Below, in pieces: positions 51,480 to 59,858 of a stretch of DNA of 64,000 bases (the stretch's first letter is position 1; the number at the start of each line of letters is the position of its first letter). The stretch is from Paenalicyclobacillus mengziensis (GTDB taxonomy: Bacteria > Bacillota > Bacilli > Alicyclobacillales > Alicyclobacillaceae), in contig NZ_CP071182.1 of assembly GCF_017298635.1 (NCBI RefSeq), forward strand, positions 3,696,001-3,760,000, read 5' to 3'. The position numbers and the translations under genes are program-made. The notes beneath the pieces were generated by a model. That model did no database searches. It saw only the letters and a program-made list of their open reading frames with translations, and was not told where the DNA came from.

Positions 51480-53451
51480 GAGCCGTTGCCAAAATTACTT
51501 TGGATGCCGGTTGGAGTACCTGAAAGTACGGTCGAATGCCCCAGAACTCGGCCGGTCAGGGCGTTCCGTTCCTGGAAGTCGACGGATGTTCGTTGCTATT
51601 GGCAAAAGTGGACGTAGGAAATCTAGGGTAGGTTCGACCAGTCTCAGTTGCTGCGGATAAGTTTCATTTTATTGAGCCCGCTTCAGTCGACTGCGTGACC
51701 ATCCTCGGTTCGCTGTTCCGGTTTGAGCGTAAGCGCAGTATGCCATCACATGCATACAGAGGATGGCTTGGTCGACGTGTGCCTCTACCGCCTTACGTCC
51801 ACGTTTGTGCACGCGCCGTAAACTGTACCCGTCTTTCAGCATTCCAATGATTCGCTCAATCCCTGTTCGGGCGTCATACAGCGTATCGAATGTACGGCTG
51901 TGCTGTGGGAACTCGGGATCGACCTGAGGTGTTGTCGAAAAATCCACCCGAAGCACCCGGCCTTGTGTGGCACCGCTGCAACACTCAATGTGCTTGTGCT
52001 GAGGGCAGACAAGCCCTTCCTGTTTTGCCTGAGGGTTGTGAACTGGACACGTGAATATGTACTGTTCCTTCTTGAGGTCACACCCTTTCAACTCCATCTT
52101 GTGTCCAGCGATGCAATGAGGTACCCCGTAGCGGTCAACCATATTAATTCCACGTACATCGCTCGGTTTGTCCTGTCGGCCCCTGGGATTAATGGGAGCA
52201 ACCAGTTTCGCCCCAAGTACATCCTTTGTTGTCTGCTGGTTCTTTGGGCTCTGGTAAATCCCATCGGCAAGTACATATTGCACAGACTGTACCAGTTCCT
52301 CAAATTCGGATTTGAATCTCTCAAGTGTAGGCAGCAAAGTGAAGGCATCGTGTTCTCCACCCTTGCACACCTCTCGGGTAAGCGGGAGTTGTCCCTTTGC
52401 GCCACTGAGTAACGAAACTTTGTGACCAATGTAAGATACAGCGTTACTCTTGCGAACAATACCCACGTTGTCGTCCGTGGGGACGGTAGGGCAATTACAG
52501 TCTTCTTTGTGGCCGCAGATTTTCATCTGCTTTCCGTATGTCGCTTCTGCTTCAACATGTGTCGTGTCGGCAACCAGCGCGTCTTCGGCATCTAGCACGC
52601 CCTGCTTCAGATTGAACATAACGACTAGCTGTCGAGCCTTATCCCATAATCCGAAGTTCGTCATGATGTCGTCGAAGCGGGCAAACGAGCGGTAGCTAGG
52701 GAGTTTGCCTGTAAACCCGCAAGCTTCAGCAAACAACGGGTTGGAGCGTACCTGCAGGTAGACACTCTCCGCCATGCTCTCAACGTATAGCAATCGGGCC
52801 AACTCGAACGCCCGCATCATAGGCATAAAGTCGTGAGGCTTGCGGCCTGAACGACTTCGCGTGACTGTCGACGTATTATCCGCCTGTTCCGTTGGTGTGG
52901 GGAGTTCTAGCCCAAGAGCAGATTTGGTGACGTTGCTGGTTTCTTCCGACCGATTTATCCGTTCCTCACGCAACGAGTCATATAGATGCCGGTAGTATTC
53001 CTGCTCAATGCTTCGAAAGATGTCCCAAGGGAAAGTCAGTGCGGGGATAACAAACGGAACATCCATATACTGTTCCCATTGACGGGGAATCAAGGGGAAA
53101 GGAACCAAACCAGATTGCGCGTGTTGTGATATACTGGATTTCGCCATGGATCTTCTCCTTTGTCGTGAATGGGTTTTCGTCGACTTAATTCTACCAAAAG
53201 AGAGTTCCGTGGCGTATTTATGTCCAGCACCAATTGAAAGATTTTCATCCACCATGATTTTCCTCGCATAAACATCCGGTACCATCGATAAACATACAAT
53301 TCACATGACTTGGATAGACCCATGGACCCTCTGGAACGCCTGTAATAAAGTTCTCTGATCATTTCGTTTTTCTTTGACGAAATAAAGTATGTCGCATCCT
53401 ACATCCAACTTACCTGTTATAACGGTGGTTATTCAATTTTGGCAGCGGCTC
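51480..53451. mobile_element. IS1182-like insertion sequence with inverted repeats
   Basis: About 1972 bp. The ends carry a 17-bp inverted repeat with one mismatch: GAGCCGTTGCCAAAATT at 51480-51496 and the complement of GAGCCGCTGCCAAAATT at 53435-53451. The three bases outside both ends are TCA (51477-51479 and 53452-53454), a possible target duplication. A single intact transposase gene fills the interior; 190 bases before and 290 after it are non-coding. It is inserted between the ccm promoter region and tRNA-Leu and appears complete. Confidence 0.7.
51669..53147 (-). CDS. DDE transposase, IS1182 family
   Basis: 492 residues from the ATG at 53145-53147, six bases after AAGGAGA. The N-terminal part has the DUF772-type helical region (SMAESVYLQVRSNPLFAEAC), and the DDE triad is visible as VADTTHVEAEATYGK, YVLADGIYQSPKN and RTGIERIIGMLKDGYSLRR. 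Cys/His pairs (CGHKEDCNC and CPQHKHIECC) suggest a zinc site. No frameshift is seen, so the element may be active. Confidence 0.93.
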   Translation of the reverse strand: MAKSSISQHAQSGLVPFPLIPRQWEQYMDVPFVIPALTFPWDIFRSIEQEYYRHLYDSLREERINRSEETSNVTKSALGLELPTPTEQADNTSTVTRSRSGRKPHDFMPMMRAFELARLLYVESMAESVYLQVRSNPLFAEACGFTGKLPSYRSFARFDDIMTNFGLWDKARQLVVMFNLKQGVLDAEDALVADTTHVEAEATYGKQMKICGHKEDCNCPTVPTDDNVGIVRKSNAVSYIGHKVSLLSGAKGQLPLTREVCKGGEHDAFTLLPTLERFKSEFEELVQSVQYVLADGIYQSPKNQQTTKDVLGAKLVAPINPRGRQDKPSDVRGINMVDRYGVPHCIAGHKMELKGCDLKKEQYIFTCPVHNPQAKQEGLVCPQHKHIECCSGATQGRVLRVDFSTTPQVDPEFPQHSRTFDTLYDARTGIERIIGMLKDGYSLRRVHKRGRKAVEAHVDQAILCMHVMAYCAYAQTGTANRGWSRSRLKRAQ

Positions 53452-53533
53452 TCATCAAGGACCTCACGCTACTTGACTTGCCAGAGGTTTGGCAGTATAT
53501 TAACCGCACGACATTTCGTCCAAAAAAGACCAT

Positions 53534-53622
53534 GCCGGGGTGGCGGAATCGGCAGACGCAGCAGACTTAAAATCTGCCGGGGTGTAAACCCCGTACCGGT
53601 TCAAGTCCGGTCCTCGGCACCA
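53534..53622 (+). tRNA. tRNA-Leu (anticodon TAA)
   Basis: 89-nt type II tRNA with encoded CCA. Acceptor stem GCCGGGG / CCTCGGC (one G-T pair), D-arm GGCGGAATCGGCAGACGC, anticodon stem GCAGA / TCTGC with loop CTTAAAA, a long variable arm (GGGGTGTAAACCCC), and T-arm GGTTCAAGTCC. Anticodon TAA reads UUA/UUG leucine codons. Confidence 0.97.
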
Positions 53623-53633
53623 TAAAAACAATG

Positions 53634-53685
53634 ATGTAGCGCCGATTCGAAGGATGTTATTTATCCAAACGACTTGGCGCTACAT
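53634..53685 (+). terminator. Hairpin after tRNA-Leu
   Basis: ATGTAGCGCC / GGCGCTACAT arms (10 bp, perfect) enclose 32 bases containing a smaller GGAT/ATCC hairpin. It probably ends the tRNA transcript or a longer processed RNA. The rest of the 345-base gap to the lipoprotein gene has no visible gene; it should hold that gene's promoter. Confidence 0.55.
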
Positions 53686-53967
53686 TGGTGTCCAAGGTGT
53701 CTAAGAAGATACTGTATTTCACATCCATCCCCTCTTCGAAGCAATGTTGCGCAAAGCCATGCACCTGGTTATCTGTTTTGCGGTTTCACTTTCTTCATCG
53801 TCGCTTTCTGATTGTCGTTGTTCGCTACATGCGTCTTGTCGTTGTTAACACCGTCTCGATTCCGTTGGACAGTGAGGTTCTATGTTGGTTCCCACAAAAC
53901 TTCCCCTCATTCTGAAACCAAACGGTCTCTCGCACCGTCATAGTTACATACGACTGGAGGCAACCAC

Positions 53968-55335
53968 ATGAGACGAACCACATTAGGAGCAGCATCAATT
54001 GGAATCGTGTTGGCCGTAACAGGATGTGGTGTATCACCAGCGAATCACAACGTTCCGACGACCAATGACGTTCCAGTGACCTCAACCCCCACACCCACCC
54101 ATAGTACAACTAACAGTACAACTAACAGTACAACTAACAGTACAACTAACAGTACAACTAACAGTACAACTAACAGTACAACTAACAGTACAACTAACAG
54201 TACAACGAATCGTACAGGTAATCCTACAGCCAAAAACGCGAGCTCAAAGCTGGTTACACTTACGAAAAATAATTGGATCAACATCCACATGATAAACAGC
54301 AAGGTCGGGTGGGGAGTGGTCTATTCGACGAAGGGCGCAACAGTCGTTCGTACAGCGGACGGCGGCAAGTCATGGTTCGATGTGTCTCCTCGTGGGACCC
54401 GTATAGATACGCCGGACGGGGTCGATTTCATCAACGAAGAGACAGCATGGATGACGATTCAACCTGTTTCACAATCCACCCACGCGTTTAAAACATACTT
54501 AATGCTCTACCATACCAACAATGGTGGTCAAACATGGAGTTCTATGAAAGTTTTAGGGAACAATCAGCCACCGATACAGGAAACGGAAATCAGCATCGTA
54601 AATCCATCGACAATCTACATCGATATTGTGCCAGAACACGGTATGAACAGTATGCCTGGACAACTAACCGTCTCAGATAATGGTGGGACATCATGGAGGA
54701 CCGTGACTACCCCTAGCGATGTACAGTTAGGTGGCTCCTTGCAGTTTGTCGCCCCTTCTAGGGGCTGGCTATCGACAAGCAATTCGACGACAGGAAACTA
54801 CCAGCTATATCAAACATTAGACGGCGGCACGTCATGGCACAAACATCCAGTTCCAGTCCCGCCGCAGTATCAAGGAGACAAGGCATCACTGTCATTACCG
54901 CAGTTCTCAGCAGCAAATCCCAACCTGGGCATTCTAGAAGCCACCTTTCAAGGACAGGGCAGTGTTATTGAACATCGAGGAATTTACTCTACGAGTAACG
55001 CAGGAAGGTCGTGGTCGTTTGTTGGACCACTGCCTGGTCAAGCGGGATTCGTTTCATTTCCGAACACGCGTATCGGTGCTGCCATCCCTCTCTCCTCCAG
55101 CAAAACCTTCCCAACCTTGTACGAGACGACGGACGGTGGAGAATCATGGACATCTGTTGCCCTGCCTAGAGCCCCATTTTCAACGCTCCTGAAGAACTAC
55201 GTTCCGTCACAACTCGATTTTGTCTCCAAAAATGTTGGTTGGATGGTTTGGGGATCAAGACGAGGCGGCTCAGCAACGGAAGAAATTTGGAACACCACGG
55301 ATGGCGGACGTACGTGGACCAAAGTTTTTTCGTGA
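53968..55335 (+). CDS. Lipoprotein with Asp-box (BNR/Ycf48-like) beta-propeller
   Basis: 455 residues. Lipobox VTGC after a short signal; then a spacer with nine Ser-Thr-Thr-Asn units. The rest (about 90-455) has seven Asp-box repeats of the type S/T-x-D/N-x-G-x-S/T-W, for example RTADGGKSWFDV, HTNNGGQTWSSM, QTLDGGTSWHKH, ETTDGGESWTSV and NTTDGGRTWTKV, spaced about 45-60 residues apart as in a seven-bladed propeller (sialidase, Ycf48/HCF136-like). No catalytic residues are evident, so binding or assembly is more likely than hydrolysis. GGAGG lies seven bases before the ATG. Confidence 0.85.
   Translation: MRRTTLGAASIGIVLAVTGCGVSPANHNVPTTNDVPVTSTPTPTHSTTNSTTNSTTNSTTNSTTNSTTNSTTNSTTNSTTNRTGNPTAKNASSKLVTLTKNNWINIHMINSKVGWGVVYSTKGATVVRTADGGKSWFDVSPRGTRIDTPDGVDFINEETAWMTIQPVSQSTHAFKTYLMLYHTNNGGQTWSSMKVLGNNQPPIQETEISIVNPSTIYIDIVPEHGMNSMPGQLTVSDNGGTSWRTVTTPSDVQLGGSLQFVAPSRGWLSTSNSTTGNYQLYQTLDGGTSWHKHPVPVPPQYQGDKASLSLPQFSAANPNLGILEATFQGQGSVIEHRGIYSTSNAGRSWSFVGPLPGQAGFVSFPNTRIGAAIPLSSSKTFPTLYETTDGGESWTSVALPRAPFSTLLKNYVPSQLDFVSKNVGWMVWGSRRGGSATEEIWNTTDGGRTWTKVFS
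54103..54210. repeat. Nine tandem 12-bp units encoding Ser-Thr-Thr-Asn
   Basis: Eight identical copies of AGTACAACTAAC (54103-54198) plus one divergent copy. They code for the STTN spacer of the lipoprotein. Perfect identity suggests recent expansion and likely length variation between strains. Confidence 0.95.
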
Positions 55336-55416
55336 ATATGTGCTGGTCGAAAGTGGTTTGTCCGCTCCGGTTGGTAAGATTCGTGAAACCGTTTCAGAGG
55401 ATTTTGCCTCTGCCAT

Positions 55417-56454
55417 CTATATATCAAATTCACTGCTGACGTGCTTCGTTGCTAGTGGGTTAGTGGTCTCAAGCCAAGCTTCGAGCGTATAGTGCCCTGG
55501 CCCGAGGTTACTAAAATGAAAGAGGTAGAAAAGCTCCTCGCCTTGACGCAAGGTTCTGGCCGTGACGACCTGACCAAAAACTTTTCCTACTGAATATTGC
55601 TCAAGTGTGGCCCCATTCTTTTTCAACACGTAATCGTACGTCTGGGTCGTAGGAAATACGAGCGTTTGGGGCACTTCCGTCTGGTTTTTGACCATGAAAA
55701 TGTATTGGTGTACCCCTTCAGCAGTTGACCCCATGTCAATCAACTTCGGTTCAACGGTACCTGCAATGATGCTAGGAGTTTCCGGTGCATTCGCCTTTGA
55801 TGTGGATATGGTGCGAATCATTCTCAGGTAAGGCACCTGTCCCACAGCCCAAAGGTGTTCAGGCATCATCTCTTCAAAGGGACAAGCAAGTCCAACACCA
55901 GAGATTTGCCCTGCAGGGACTGTGCTGATGGTTATACGGAAATAGCTTCCGGTAATTCTGAGTAAGAGAACTGTTTTCGTTACTCCCTGCCCCTGAACCG
56001 TGTAGATGTAGGTGACCTGTTGAAAAAACGGATCATGAAACACAGTCTTTGCATTCCACTGTTGGGGCGTGCCGATGGTTTTCAGTTCCGTCACAATGTT
56101 TCTCTGCTCTGATGCCATACTGAACGCCTCGGGCAGTTTCTGAATGCGCATAAAGTTCTCCGGATTCAGGGTGTCTATGACGACATCACGGCCGGGTTCT
56201 TCACCTGATGCTTCAAAGCCAGGAAAGACGCACATCTGGTAATCTTGCTCGCTCTTAAAGGTCCTTACTGTGTAATCCTTGAGCCACTGTTTCAATACTT
56301 GGGTCTTTGGTGTAACCTGATTCTCACCTTCGGGTTGGGTCTGATGACTCGTTTGTGTCTGAGACGGAGATTGCTCGCCACCAACAGTTTGCCCCGTTGG
56401 ACTACCGAGCAGCGTGATGAGAATTGTACTTGGGATGAGAATCCACTGTACCAT
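55417..56454 (-). CDS. Exported protein with C-terminal BsuPI proteinase-inhibitor-like domain
   Basis: 345 residues. Signal-like N-terminus (WILIPSTILITLLGS), Gln/Thr-rich spacer (about 25-50), an unrecognised middle region (about 55-240), and a BsuPI-type domain at about 250-335 (HQYIFMVKNQTEVPQTLVF, TYDYVLKKNGATLEQYS, RQGEELFYLF). BsuPI is the intracellular proteinase inhibitor of B. subtilis, and the domain is widespread in Gram-positive envelope proteins. A role in restraining the sedolisin in this window is conceivable but the genes are 32 kb apart. It converges on the Asp-box lipoprotein. Confidence 0.8.
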   Translation of the reverse strand: MVQWILIPSTILITLLGSPTGQTVGGEQSPSQTQTSHQTQPEGENQVTPKTQVLKQWLKDYTVRTFKSEQDYQMCVFPGFEASGEEPGRDVVIDTLNPENFMRIQKLPEAFSMASEQRNIVTELKTIGTPQQWNAKTVFHDPFFQQVTYIYTVQGQGVTKTVLLLRITGSYFRITISTVPAGQISGVGLACPFEEMMPEHLWAVGQVPYLRMIRTISTSKANAPETPSIIAGTVEPKLIDMGSTAEGVHQYIFMVKNQTEVPQTLVFPTTQTYDYVLKKNGATLEQYSVGKVFGQVVTARTLRQGEELFYLFHFSNLGPGHYTLEAWLETTNPLATKHVSSEFDI

Positions 56455-56732
56455 GTTATCTTTCCGCCCCCTCCGAACATGGTCTTACAACACTTGTCAG
56501 CCGACGGTGTCGATTGAGTGTTCTACTAAAATATGACGTCTACGAATCGGAAACGACACGTATTTCGGCCGGTTTTCATGGCTTCCTTGAAAGATGGGCT
56601 AGTTCTACTACGACTGTCCGTAAATTGGACTAACAATTCTCCATATAATTGTCACGTCTTCTTCATAAGAACCAAACATTTGACTGGTAGCATCAACTTC
56701 GTCCCGTTGGACCTTAAGCACATAAAGCTTTG

Positions 56733-56767
56733 GGCCGTCGCAATGCCTCCGCGACGGCCACTTTTTT
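56733..56767 (+). terminator. Intrinsic terminator with no assigned gene
   Basis: GGCCGTCGC / GCGACGGCC (56733-56759) with 9-base loop, then AC and six T on the plus strand. No plus-strand gene ends upstream: 55417-56454 is on the other strand. In the 447-base gap 56455-56901 a TATAAT lies at 56644-56649 but without a good -35. It may end a small RNA of about 110 nt, or be a leader attenuator for the YjcZ peptide that starts 134 bases later. Confidence 0.6.
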
Positions 56768-56901
56768 GTCCACGAAATTTGCACACGAAATTTGTCATTT
56801 CATCAGGCCACTGCGCGATGAACAATAGGCAAACACCGCGACGGGCTGTTGGGCCACTGACATACCATTCCATGAACCCAAAACATTTGAGGAGGGGTTT
56901 C

Positions 56902-57024
56902 ATGTACGACGGTGGATGCTTTGGCGGATACACCTCGTGGGCAGTTGTATTTCTCATCACCTTTGTGCTGTTCATCTTGCTGATGCCTTACGCCGCAAAG
57001 ACCGGTACAGCGACGGCAGTATAA
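56902..57024 (+). CDS. YjcZ-family small sporulation-associated membrane peptide
   Basis: 40 residues: a Gly/Cys/Tyr-rich head (MYDGGCFGGYTSW) and one transmembrane helix (AVVFLITFVLFILLMPYA). GAGGAGG six to seven bases before the ATG is a near-perfect ribosome site. The GGCFGGYTS-type head followed by a hydrophobic helix is the YjcZ/SscA family pattern of spore-formers. Confidence 0.85.
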   Translation: MYDGGCFGGYTSWAVVFLITFVLFILLMPYAAKTGTATAV

Positions 57025-57122
57025 CATTCAAAGGCACGGCTGCGCCTGTGGGCCAATGATTCCCTCTTTGGAATTTTCATAAGCCGTGCCTTTGTTTTGC
57101 GAAATGACGAATGAGACCGCAA

Positions 57123-58181
57123 TTACGAATGAGAACCATTCGTCGATTTGCCGGCAGCGTAATTGCGGTCTGTAATGAACAAATGACGAAACCACAGAAA
57201 TCCCGGAAGCAACACGATTGTTCCTGCAGCGAGCACAATCAAAGTCTCTCGAAACATGACAGGGTTTGACGCAGCTGAAGCAAATTGAATGTAGGGATAC
57301 AGCCAATAATCACTGTGCGCCAGCCCATAGGTGAAATGAGCTGTTGCCAGTTGAACCAGTGTGGATACCATCGACACGTTTAGTAAACGAAGTCCCACTC
57401 GGGATTTTTTTACCCTCCCTGCCCTGAACACAGCTGCATACGCGACGGCAAAAGCGCTGAGAGATACCGCCAGCAACGGCGACCATTGCATCATCCTGGG
57501 CAACATATTTAGGCTTCCGCCTGACGCTGTGGCGGTGGCCGCCACACCAACCATCAGGCTAACAGGGCCAGCCCACAATGCTTGTCGACGATATGCCTTG
57601 AATGCGGCGTACTGGCGTGAAAAATAGGCATACCGGCTCAGAAACATCGCTGACACATAAAGTGCGAGTGAAATGCCAAACAGAATGTACAAGTACACGA
57701 CAGGACTGAGGAAAAACCGGGTCAATTCTAAGTGAAAGGTGCCCTTGACAACGTCGACGAAGCCACCCTGTGACAGCGCCAACAGACTAGACAATACCCC
57801 CGGCAGAAGCAACCCTGTGATGCCGACAACCAAAATAGTCTGGTTCTGGCGGTTTTGCGAAGCGTAGCCAAACTGCCAATAAGCACCCCGCAGCGCCAAC
57901 AACGCAAGAAGCAGCGTCGCAGGCACGAGGAGCACCGTCCCATAGGTAGAGACGGCTCCCGGGAATAAGCCGACCAGCGTCACTGGAATCAACACCAGAA
58001 AGGCATTAATCAATTCCCACGTAGGGCTGACATAGTTTTTTGCAACTGCTTCCGCATTCCAGTCACCACGACGATTGAAGACCCACCGCCAATAACTTGA
58101 ACCAAAGTCGATGGCGCCGAGAATTCCGTAGACCAGGACGAACAGCCAGACAAGTGCGGCTCCAAAATTGATGAGCGTCAT
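57123..58181 (-). CDS. cydB: Second cytochrome bd-type oxidase, subunit II
   Basis: 352 residues with about nine hydrophobic helices. It is far from the first CydB but keeps the N-terminal pattern LVYGILGAIDFGSSYWRW (for LEGFDFG) and the NAEAVAKNYVSPTWELINAF segment (for the GPFWDANEVW region). Overlaps the subunit I gene by four bases. It belongs to the divergent bd-like branch found in acidophiles and archaea, as far as can be judged by eye. His-poor C-terminus, ends GNSTNGSHS-like. Confidence 0.82.
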   Translation of the reverse strand: MTLINFGAALVWLFVLVYGILGAIDFGSSYWRWVFNRRGDWNAEAVAKNYVSPTWELINAFLVLIPVTLVGLFPGAVSTYGTVLLVPATLLLALLALRGAYWQFGYASQNRQNQTILVVGITGLLLPGVLSSLLALSQGGFVDVVKGTFHLELTRFFLSPVVYLYILFGISLALYVSAMFLSRYAYFSRQYAAFKAYRRQALWAGPVSLMVGVAATATASGGSLNMLPRMMQWSPLLAVSLSAFAVAYAAVFRAGRVKKSRVGLRLLNVSMVSTLVQLATAHFTYGLAHSDYWLYPYIQFASAASNPVMFRETLIVLAAGTIVLLPGFLWFRHLFITDRNYAAGKSTNGSHS

Positions 58182-59539
58182 GCGGATACGCCTCTTTTCT
58201 TCGCTGCAACTTGAATCCGGTCATTTTGTGCGCCATCGCTCGGCAATGGGTGCTTGCGAAAATAAACACGAAGGGCCCAAATGGTTCCAGCCAACAGCAC
58301 CGTATATAGAGATAGAAATCCTGCGAACATCCAACTGATTCCATTCGCTGCGGTCACAGCCTGTGAAACTCGTAGATAGCCGTAGATCATCCAGGGCTGC
58401 CGCGCAATCTCCGCAAAAATCCAACCGTCTTCAATACCTGCCATGGACAGCATCCCAGTGACAACAATCGCCCACAAAAGCCAACGCGGGGTCATCTTTT
58501 TGCGCCACAAGTAGATTGCGTAGAGCGCACCGACAGCGATAGCGAACGATCCGATAGCAACCATCCCGTCAAACAACACGTGAACAAACAGCGGCGGCCA
58601 AGTTGATTGCGAAAAGGCATCGAGACCGGTGACCTGACCAGAAAAGTTTCCGGTTGCAAGAAAGCTGAGCAAATCAGGTACGGCGATTCCACCTACGACT
58701 TGGTGTGTACGCGCGTCCGTAATCCCTCCAATCACTAACGGTGCATGTTTGGTGGTTTGAAACAGCCCCTCCGCAGCAGCTAACTTCTCAGGTTGGTAAC
58801 GAGCGAGGAACTTGCCGGATGCGTCTCCCACTACGGCAGTAGCCACGGCCATCACACCACCGAGTGCCATCGTGAATCGCAGTACCTTTGCGTAATAAGC
58901 CCGTTGCCACGGTGTGCTGTCTCTGTTCAGAAGTCCCTTTGCTGCCATAGCAGCAAACAAAAACCCTACGGTCATGTAGGCTGAGACCAAGACGTGCGTG
59001 AGTTCGGTTGGCATCGCTGGGTTCAACATTGCTCGCCACGGATTCGCGTTCGTAACATGACCGTTCGTCCACTGAAATCCGACAGGTGTATTCATAAATG
59101 CGTTGACGTCAGTAATCAATAAGGCCGACAGTCCGCTTCCGAGTGACACCAAAGCCCCACTTAGGATTCGGGCACGGGCAGACAGACGGTCTCCCCCGTA
59201 CAAGTAAATTGCCAGAAACAAAGATTCGAGCATGAAAGCAAAAACTTCAATTTGAAACGGCAAATTAATGACTTGGCCCACAGTCTTCATAAATCCCGGC
59301 CAGAGTACGGATAACATGACGGCTACTGTCGTCCCCGTAACCAACCCAACTCCCACCAACAGGACAAGAACCATCGTCACCCGTTTGGCAAACAGCCTGT
59401 ACTCTTCCTGACCTGTTCTTGCGGCCAAAATTTCTGCAATGACAATCAGCATCGGGGCGCCCACAGAAATCGTTGCATAACCAATGTGGTACCCGAGCGT
59501 AATGCCGAACAAAGCTCGTGCCATCATCAGATGTGACAT
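58178..59539 (-). CDS. cydA: Second cytochrome bd-type oxidase, subunit I, divergent
   Basis: 453 residues with about nine helices. Heme-ligand regions: LGYHIGYATISVGAPM near residue 16-31 and ELTHVLVSAYMTVGF near 185. The conserved NAFMNTPVGFQW loop near 145 and the quinol-site IARQPWMIYG near 380 (usual GRQPW) are kept. The loop between helices 6 and 7 is short. ATG at 59537-59539 with GAGGG eight bases upstream. It is divergent from the two-component genes, with the TAGGG repeat array between, so its control by that system is likely. Confidence 0.88.
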   Translation of the reverse strand: MSHLMMARALFGITLGYHIGYATISVGAPMLIVIAEILAARTGQEEYRLFAKRVTMVLVLLVGVGLVTGTTVAVMLSVLWPGFMKTVGQVINLPFQIEVFAFMLESLFLAIYLYGGDRLSARARILSGALVSLGSGLSALLITDVNAFMNTPVGFQWTNGHVTNANPWRAMLNPAMPTELTHVLVSAYMTVGFLFAAMAAKGLLNRDSTPWQRAYYAKVLRFTMALGGVMAVATAVVGDASGKFLARYQPEKLAAAEGLFQTTKHAPLVIGGITDARTHQVVGGIAVPDLLSFLATGNFSGQVTGLDAFSQSTWPPLFVHVLFDGMVAIGSFAIAVGALYAIYLWRKKMTPRWLLWAIVVTGMLSMAGIEDGWIFAEIARQPWMIYGYLRVSQAVTAANGISWMFAGFLSLYTVLLAGTIWALRVYFRKHPLPSDGAQNDRIQVAAKKRGVSA

Positions 59540-59718
59540 CTTGTTTCACCCTCTCTAGAGATGTTTCGCGCCGGCAGTTTGACGAAGCAAAAGCCTCCAA
59601 ATGACCCTCGATTCATTACTCCGCGCAGAGGCGGTTAAAATAACCACGACAAAATGGTGTGCACCAAAACGGATCAGCCCCCGACTGTGATGGTACGCTT
59701 ATGCACTCTGAGCTCCCA

Positions 59719-59781
59719 TCGGGTAAATCCCGACTAGGGTAAATCCCCATTAGGGTAAATCCCGATTAGGGTAAATCCCTA
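59719..59781. promoter_or_regulatory. Four palindromic sites at exact 16-bp spacing
   Basis: TCGGG-TAAAT-CCCGA (59719-59733), TAGGG-TAAAT-CCCCA (59735-59749), TAGGG-TAAAT-CCCGA (59751-59765) and TAGGG-TAAAT-CCCTA (59767-59781). The first and last have perfect arms. They lie 78 bases before the kinase start and 180 bases before the divergent bd oxidase gene. The shape recalls the palindromic NreC site of staphylococci, TAGGG-N4-CCCTA as I remember it, with N5 here. A likely binding array for the neighbouring response regulator. Nothing else is evident in 59540-59718. Confidence 0.8.
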
Positions 59782-59858
59782 ATGCGGCGGGATTTATCAG
59801 CAAGGCAAAGCACTGTATCCTGTTGTTTGAAAGCGATGTAGCAGAGGAGGCGAGGTGG

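Noticed and set aside
54045-54302. Minus-strand frame rich in Val-Leu over the STTN repeat
   Set aside because: It is the complement of the 12-bp repeat; the plus-strand gene has a signal peptide, lipobox and Asp-box domains.
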